Source: Vigna angularis
Lineage: Eukaryota > Streptophyta > Magnoliopsida > Fabales > Fabaceae
Direction of reading: 5' to 3'
Length of the DNA: 64,000 bases
Assembly: GCF_016808095.1 (NCBI RefSeq)
Contig: NC_068972.1
Location: 39,215,029-39,279,028 of the forward strand
Shown: positions 59,195 to 64,000 of the stretch, piece by piece
Layout of the letters: every line of letters begins with the position of its first letter
Position numbering within the stretch: position 1 is the stretch's first letter
Position numbers and translations under genes: made by a program
The notes under the pieces: generated by a model
Told to the model about the DNA's origin: nothing
The model's input: only the letters and a program-made list of their open reading frames with translations
The model's database searches: none

Positions 59195-59505
59195 AAGTGT
59201 AGGATATTTTTGGAATTAAAAAAATACTGGAGAGGAGTAAGGTATTTTTGGAATTAAAAAAATAATGGGGAGGTATAAGATATTTTTGGAATTAAAAAAA
59301 TAATGGGGAGGTGTAGGAAGTTCTTGGAGTGGTGGAGAGAGCAACACCCTAATGCAAATATATATATACATATTCGTTTGTCCATTAAACGGATGTCGAT
59401 ATCCGTGCACGGATGTTGACATCCGTTTAAATATTATTGAAGGGTAGAAAAGTAACGGAGAGGTGCACGTGCCAGTCTATGGTGGTGGAGGAAGTAACAC
59501 CCTAT
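59195..59505. mobile_element. fragment(s) of the CAACGGATGT-type element
   Basis: Three near copies of ATATTTTTGGAATTAAAAAAAT with GGGGAGGTGTA are followed by a right-end-like phrase TGGTGGAGAGAGCAACACCCTA (about 59332), then ACGGATGTCGATATCCGTGC and a second right-end-like phrase GGTGGTGGAGGAAGTAACACCC (about 59480). Two ends of the same polarity suggest a nested or rearranged pair. Confidence 0.5.
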
Positions 59506-59946
59506 ATTAAAATGTTAACTTTTAAAGGAGAACACGCAAATCAAAAATTTTAATCCAAAGCTTTTACTTTTCGCTTTCGACATTTTCCAATAACAAATAG
59601 TTTATAAATCCTTACTCTTTCTAAAATTAATTTTCTTTCTATTAAATTATGTATAAAATTAATTTTCTTTCTATTAAATATACACATTAAATATTATATT
59701 TATAATAAAAATATATATAAATTAAATAAAAAATATAAATAAATAATAATAATAAAATATCTAAAGACAAAAATAAAAATAACATATCTAACAACCTATC
59801 TAAATATATTAAAAAGAATTATTACATATTTAATAAACATTTAAAGAAAAAAAAACTGATTCCATTTAATCTGAAATTCATAATCTAAATTTGATTTTTA
59901 TTATTCTATACCATTCACTTTGATAAGATTTAGCATTACCGTTACC

Positions 59947-62476
59947 TGTTAAACCCCAGAAAATTGTGTTTTAGAAGTAGTGGTAGTCTAAAAATAGTGA
60001 GACTCGATTATTTTAATATTAAACAATTTTATTATGAATAGTTTTGTTATAAACGAGTTTCATTATTTTAAAACGTACCATCTCTCTAGAAACCACTTTT
60101 CTAGAGTTCTCTACCTTTTCTCTAAGAGTTCTTGATCTCAAGTCATCTATTCGACGATCAGGAAGTGTCTAGGCGATCCTGGCGTCGAGGGTTACAATTC
60201 TTACCGATCAATTTCTTGATTCAAGCCGATAAGTTGTTTCTCCTCTTTCTTCGTGAATTCTTGAATCTTGATAATGCAATGGTTTCTGTTTGCATGTATC
60301 AAGTAACCTTTCCCTTCAATTCTTGACTCCAATTAGGTACTGAGGTTGGTTTCCTATCACCAATCGGTGAGCTGTATGTTTTTGTAGAATTTCCTTGTGG
60401 TGCAAGCTACTGTCGGGGTTTCTTTGAGCTGTGTTTTTTATTTGAGGTAAGGGAAGTTAGAGTTTTCTTGAATTGATGATAATTGTGTATGTTAGAGGAT
60501 GCATGAATATTGAACTGTGTGAGTAAAATTTCGTTCTATGATTGAATGTAGAGAAATCAATAAGGTGTTTGACGTTTCGTATGTTGATGAATGATGTATA
60601 ATATGTTGAATCTATTTATATATGAGATTGATGTTGAATTTAGTGTAGATAAAGTGAATTGTGATGACGAAATTATTGGGAGTAAGGGTTACTCTTGGTT
60701 ATAGGTTATTTTGGTCTAGGAATAAGGTCTTAGAAAGTGAAAACTGTGAAAGAAGTCTTGTGAAATGGTTTGGAGTATGTGAAGTCTGTTTTGAGTGTGT
60801 TGTGAGTGGTTAAGATGTTTAAAATGGATGAAATATGAGGGGAGAAGGTTTGGTGATAGATAAGGTAGAGTTTTACTTGGTTTAGAACTCAATTTGAGGA
60901 AGTGAACTAGTGAAAACTTGAGTTAGAAGTTCTATGCTAAAATGATCACTTTGGAGAGTTTTGGTAAGTCAATTGGGACTTGCTTGAGTTCTTAAGTTGC
61001 TTGAAATTGTGCCACAAGTGGTAGATTGTGATTTGGGTCCCTAAGTTGATAAATTTGATGTTCTAGAGTAGGAATTGATCCATAAACACTTTAGATTGAT
61101 GTTAGAAAGGTTTAGAAACATTTAGTCAAGTCTAATTATGTATATAGCACAATTTAGGAATGTTAGAAGTTGGGAAAAATAGTTAGAATTGGTAAACTTG
61201 GGTTGGGTTGCTTAATTCTACAGAATGCGTGCTGCATAATTATGCAGACTCGCTATGCGAATGGATTCACATAGCGAGTGGTCTTGGAGAGTTTCTATAT
61301 GTTTGAACAATTCGCACAGCGAGGGGGTGCGCTGTGCAAATGGATATGGTGTTTGATGATTCGCACAACGAATCATTTAGTTGAGCGACTGTATGTGGTC
61401 TCGGGTCACTGGCAAATTAATTCGAATAGCGAAAGGTGGCGCATAGCGAGTGTTTAGGGGGTTTTGGGCCACTATCTAGACTTTCGTATAGCGAGTTGGG
61501 ATGCTATGCGAAGGGGGTTGAGGTCTGGTTCTATTGAAAGTTTATTTGCACAGCGAGTTGGGTCGTTGTGCGAGAAACCTCTGGATTCGCTCTGCGATTG
61601 TATGCATTGTGCGAATGGTCCAAGTTTAGTTCACTCTTTTCTTTTAGTCTTAAGTTGATTTAAATGAATTGTTTAGTGCAATATGAAGTATGTTTAAGTT
61701 TGTCTTACATAACATTATTAATTATTATCACGAGTTATGTTATAAAGTGAAAATATGTGATTTCAAAGTATGGTTGATGGACGTAATTCCATGATCCTCA
61801 CGGAGAGGTTACATGGTGGTGCCCTATATTGTGATCCAAAGTGAAATCTCTTGTTGAGATTCAAGTATGTTTAGAATGAATGCAGGAGCTCAGTCTTGGG
61901 GGTTATCCTAACACTCTAACGATCTTTCATTCTCACATAGAGATGATTGATTCATGTGGTGAGAATAGTAAGAGGTCCTAGTGTAGGCGCTACTTGGAGG
62001 CCTATTGTGCAGTAACAGATTAACCTTATGTGTGTGGTTGCAAAGCAGTAGAGGCCACCACAAATGCACAACCCGTCAGCTCGACAATCATTCTAAGTCC
62101 GGACAGTCCATTCATAATAATTGTTCCGCATAAAGGGTTTGATAATTGTGTAGTAATATGTTGCTTGTATATAACATGTTTTAAATGAGTTTATATATAT
62201 CGTTTCTCAATTGTAAACTAGCTTACCCTTGCATTTTCTGTGGTCTGTCTTTGTTTGTGGTTTCTCTATTGCGATGATCACCTTAATGGTGTGAGCTTAG
62301 GGATACAATCTTTCAGTTAACTCAGCGGGAGGTTGGGAGTGAAGCTTGCAGTAGAGGTTGTACTTTATTCTTCAAGTGTAGAATTTTATTCTTTGCAAAA
62401 ATCTCTAGTTCTATTCTATCATTATTAATGTAAGGTTCATTTTAGTAGTTTTATATTACTAAATTGGGATGTTAAA
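59947..62476 (+). mobile_element. probable solo LTR of another gypsy/chromovirus-type element, about 2.5 kb
   Basis: The start TGTTAAACCCCAGAAAATTG resembles the chromovirus LTR start (TGTGAAACCCTG on the minus strand), and the end TTGGGATGTTAAA resembles its end GGGATGTTACA. Inside are TCACCTTAATGGTGTGAGCTTAGG and CAAGTGTAGAATTTTATTC phrases shared with the remnant at 13009-13647, and a CG-motif array at 61240-61615. No gag-pol is attached. No TSD could be read (TTACC against TTCTA), so ends are approximate. Confidence 0.6.
61240..61615. repeat. array of inverted CATAGCGAG / CTATGCGAA motifs
   Basis: At least twelve copies of TTCGCA(T/C)AGCGAG and its inverse CTATGCGAA occur in 375 bp, often paired head to head about 10-15 bp apart (for example CGTATAGCGAGTTGGG followed by ATGCTATGCGAAG at 61485-61514). 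The local GC content is much higher than the surroundings. Confidence 0.8.
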
Positions 62477-63684
62477 TTCTAAATCTAAATGTGTTATATT
62501 CTTCATTCTGTTTGTTTTTGCTTTCTTTGCATAATTACTGTTACCTTACTATGAATTCTCTTATCATTTTATAAAATGATATTTGTAGCCAATTTAAACT
62601 GATTAAATTCAATGAATTTATCAAATTTTATAAACGATTTTTAAAAGCTAATTTTTATAATAGAAATAAGAATTAATTGAGTTTTAAAAATTTATAAATT
62701 TAAATAGGTTGAATTGAACTTTTATTAAAAAAAATTAATTCTAAAATATAAATTATTGAATTCTCACACACTAAGAACAATATAATTAAAATAATTAAAA
62801 AATGAAGTACAATAAAAACTAATTAAAATAAAGTAAAATTAAATGATGTATAATAATAATTATTTAAATTTGGTACAAAAGATTAAAATTCAAATATTAA
62901 GTATACAAATCCATATTAAAATAATAAATTAATAAAACAATCTATATTTAAATATTGAAGTCACTAAATATAACATAAAAATATATATTGATATGAAAAT
63001 ATAACTTTTGTAAGTGATGATAGATCATTATTAAAAAATTGTAAAATAATACAAATTAAAAATTTCAAAAGGGGAATTCATAGCACCATGTAAATAAAAA
63101 AAATTCAATGTAAATATAAATATAATTAGAGATTTTAAAAATTCGTTAATTGACTTAATTTACATACATTTAACTTAAATTAAAAAAATGTTAAAATTAT
63201 ATGATTTAGAAAGTTGGGAACTTCAAATTATATGTACGTCAAAATAAAATTAGTAAACAGTTAAGAATGAATGTAAATATAAATATAATTTATCATTAAT
63301 CAGTGATACGTTTTAAACTTTAAAAGTAATAAAAATTTCAAAATTTGAAATGAAGATTCGTATCATCACGCGTATATAATTACTATTTAAATACGTTTTA
63401 AATAAATAATATAAAGGTATTAATTTAACTTAGTAAAAATTTCTTTAAATAACTATTGAATTGAAAAAATATTAAAATTTTATAATTGTGAAATAATTCG
63501 AACATGAAAGTAATATGTGTATCCAATGAAGTAATTAAACGGAAAATTTTAAAATTTGAATATAAAAACAAATATTTTTATTAAAATTTATATAAATTAA
63601 ATTAAATTATATGTTTATACAAATATACTTAAAATTATACTTGAACTTACATACAAAATAATCAACATACGAAAATTAAAACTA
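62477..63684. other. AT-rich intergenic DNA
   Basis: Nothing was recognised. Confidence 0.45.
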
Positions 63685-64000
63685 GGTTTAATAGTTTTCT
63701 TTGTCCTTAGTTTCTCTCTAGTGTGTCAAGTTGGTCCAATCTTTTAAAAAAGTATCAATTTCGTCCATAATTGATAAAATTTGTCTCAATTAAATCTCTT
63801 CCGTTAAATATGCGGAAACGGCGTTAGTTTTCTTACTCTTTCTTCTACTCCTCTGCAACGCAGTAGCTCTTGTCAGCTTTTTATCAGTGGTATGGTTTAC
63901 TTTCTCATACAAATCATTTTGTGAAGTAGTTATATACACTTTTGTTATATCAGAATTTTATCAATTTAATATTAGAGACTTGTTATGTTTTCTTTTTAAA
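63685..64000. mobile_element. left TIR of a further Mutator-type element, cut by the window edge
   Basis: Starts GGTTTAATAGTTTTCTTTG and shares with the 53358 element the order: TTTCGTCC, then TTCCGTTAAAT, then AACGGCGTTA. The adjacent 9 bp TTAAAACTA (63676-63684) would be its TSD. The remainder lies outside the window. Confidence 0.7.

Noticed and set aside
59947..62476. Search for a TSD around the putative solo LTR
   Set aside because: TTACC and TTCTA do not match; the ends are therefore approximate and intactness is not claimed.

Overview
The window is nuclear DNA of a flowering plant, most likely a phaseoloid legume such as Vigna or Phaseolus. Support comes from a plant-type tRNA-Leu, a DUF761 gene, Ty1/copia and Ty3/gypsy retrotransposons primed by initiator tRNA-Met, and hAT, Mutator, CACTA and TRIM elements of kinds that I recall as common in legumes. 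The legume placement is inference. The DNA is very AT-rich and almost free of genes. Most of what can be recognised is transposable elements, several with exact target-site duplications (TSDs) that I could read directly.

Layout. 1-3.9 kb: a possible 52-codon minus-strand ORF with TATA box and uORFs, a TA microsatellite, a relict motif array and a tRNA-Leu(UAA). 4.8-5.7 kb: degenerate repeats. 6.9-11.2 kb: a 4.3 kb non-autonomous Mutator-like element with long terminal inverted repeats (TIRs) and a perfect 9-bp TSD; LTR-type DNA lies inside it and a hAT MITE lies inside that. 11.8-15.5 kb: a degenerate array, an LTR remnant, a TC/TA microsatellite and a hAT MITE with perfect 8-bp TSD. 19.6-29.9 kb: a TRIM-like LTR, then a young, nearly intact Tekay/Del-like chromovirus on the minus strand with two 2657-bp LTRs and two in-frame amber stops. 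30.2-39.7 kb: a CACTA end, a hAT MITE, a possible PIF/Harbinger element, a solo LTR related to the chromovirus (perfect 5-bp TSD), a TRIM (perfect 5-bp TSD) and a complete CACTA element (3-bp TSD). 41.7-48.3 kb: a GT-rich simple repeat, a foldback MITE and an old, broken copia element. 50.8-51.5 kb: the only convincing protein-coding host gene, a DUF761/ACRE146-like gene without introns. 53.3-64 kb: a 621-bp Mutator-type foldback with perfect 9-bp TSD, a family of elements carrying CAACGGATGT palindromes, a second LTR remnant with its own CG-motif array, and the left TIR of a further Mutator-type element cut by the window edge.

The genes do not form a pathway. The host content is one tRNA, one DUF761 gene and perhaps one tiny ORF; the rest is a layered record of insertions. 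The most interesting pattern is that several elements, including at least two LTR lineages and one Mutator foldback, carry arrays of short CG-containing inverted motifs (CGAACG/CGTTCG, CATAGCGAG, CTTGAGCGA) in otherwise AT-rich DNA. I found no sign of an undescribed enzymatic system.
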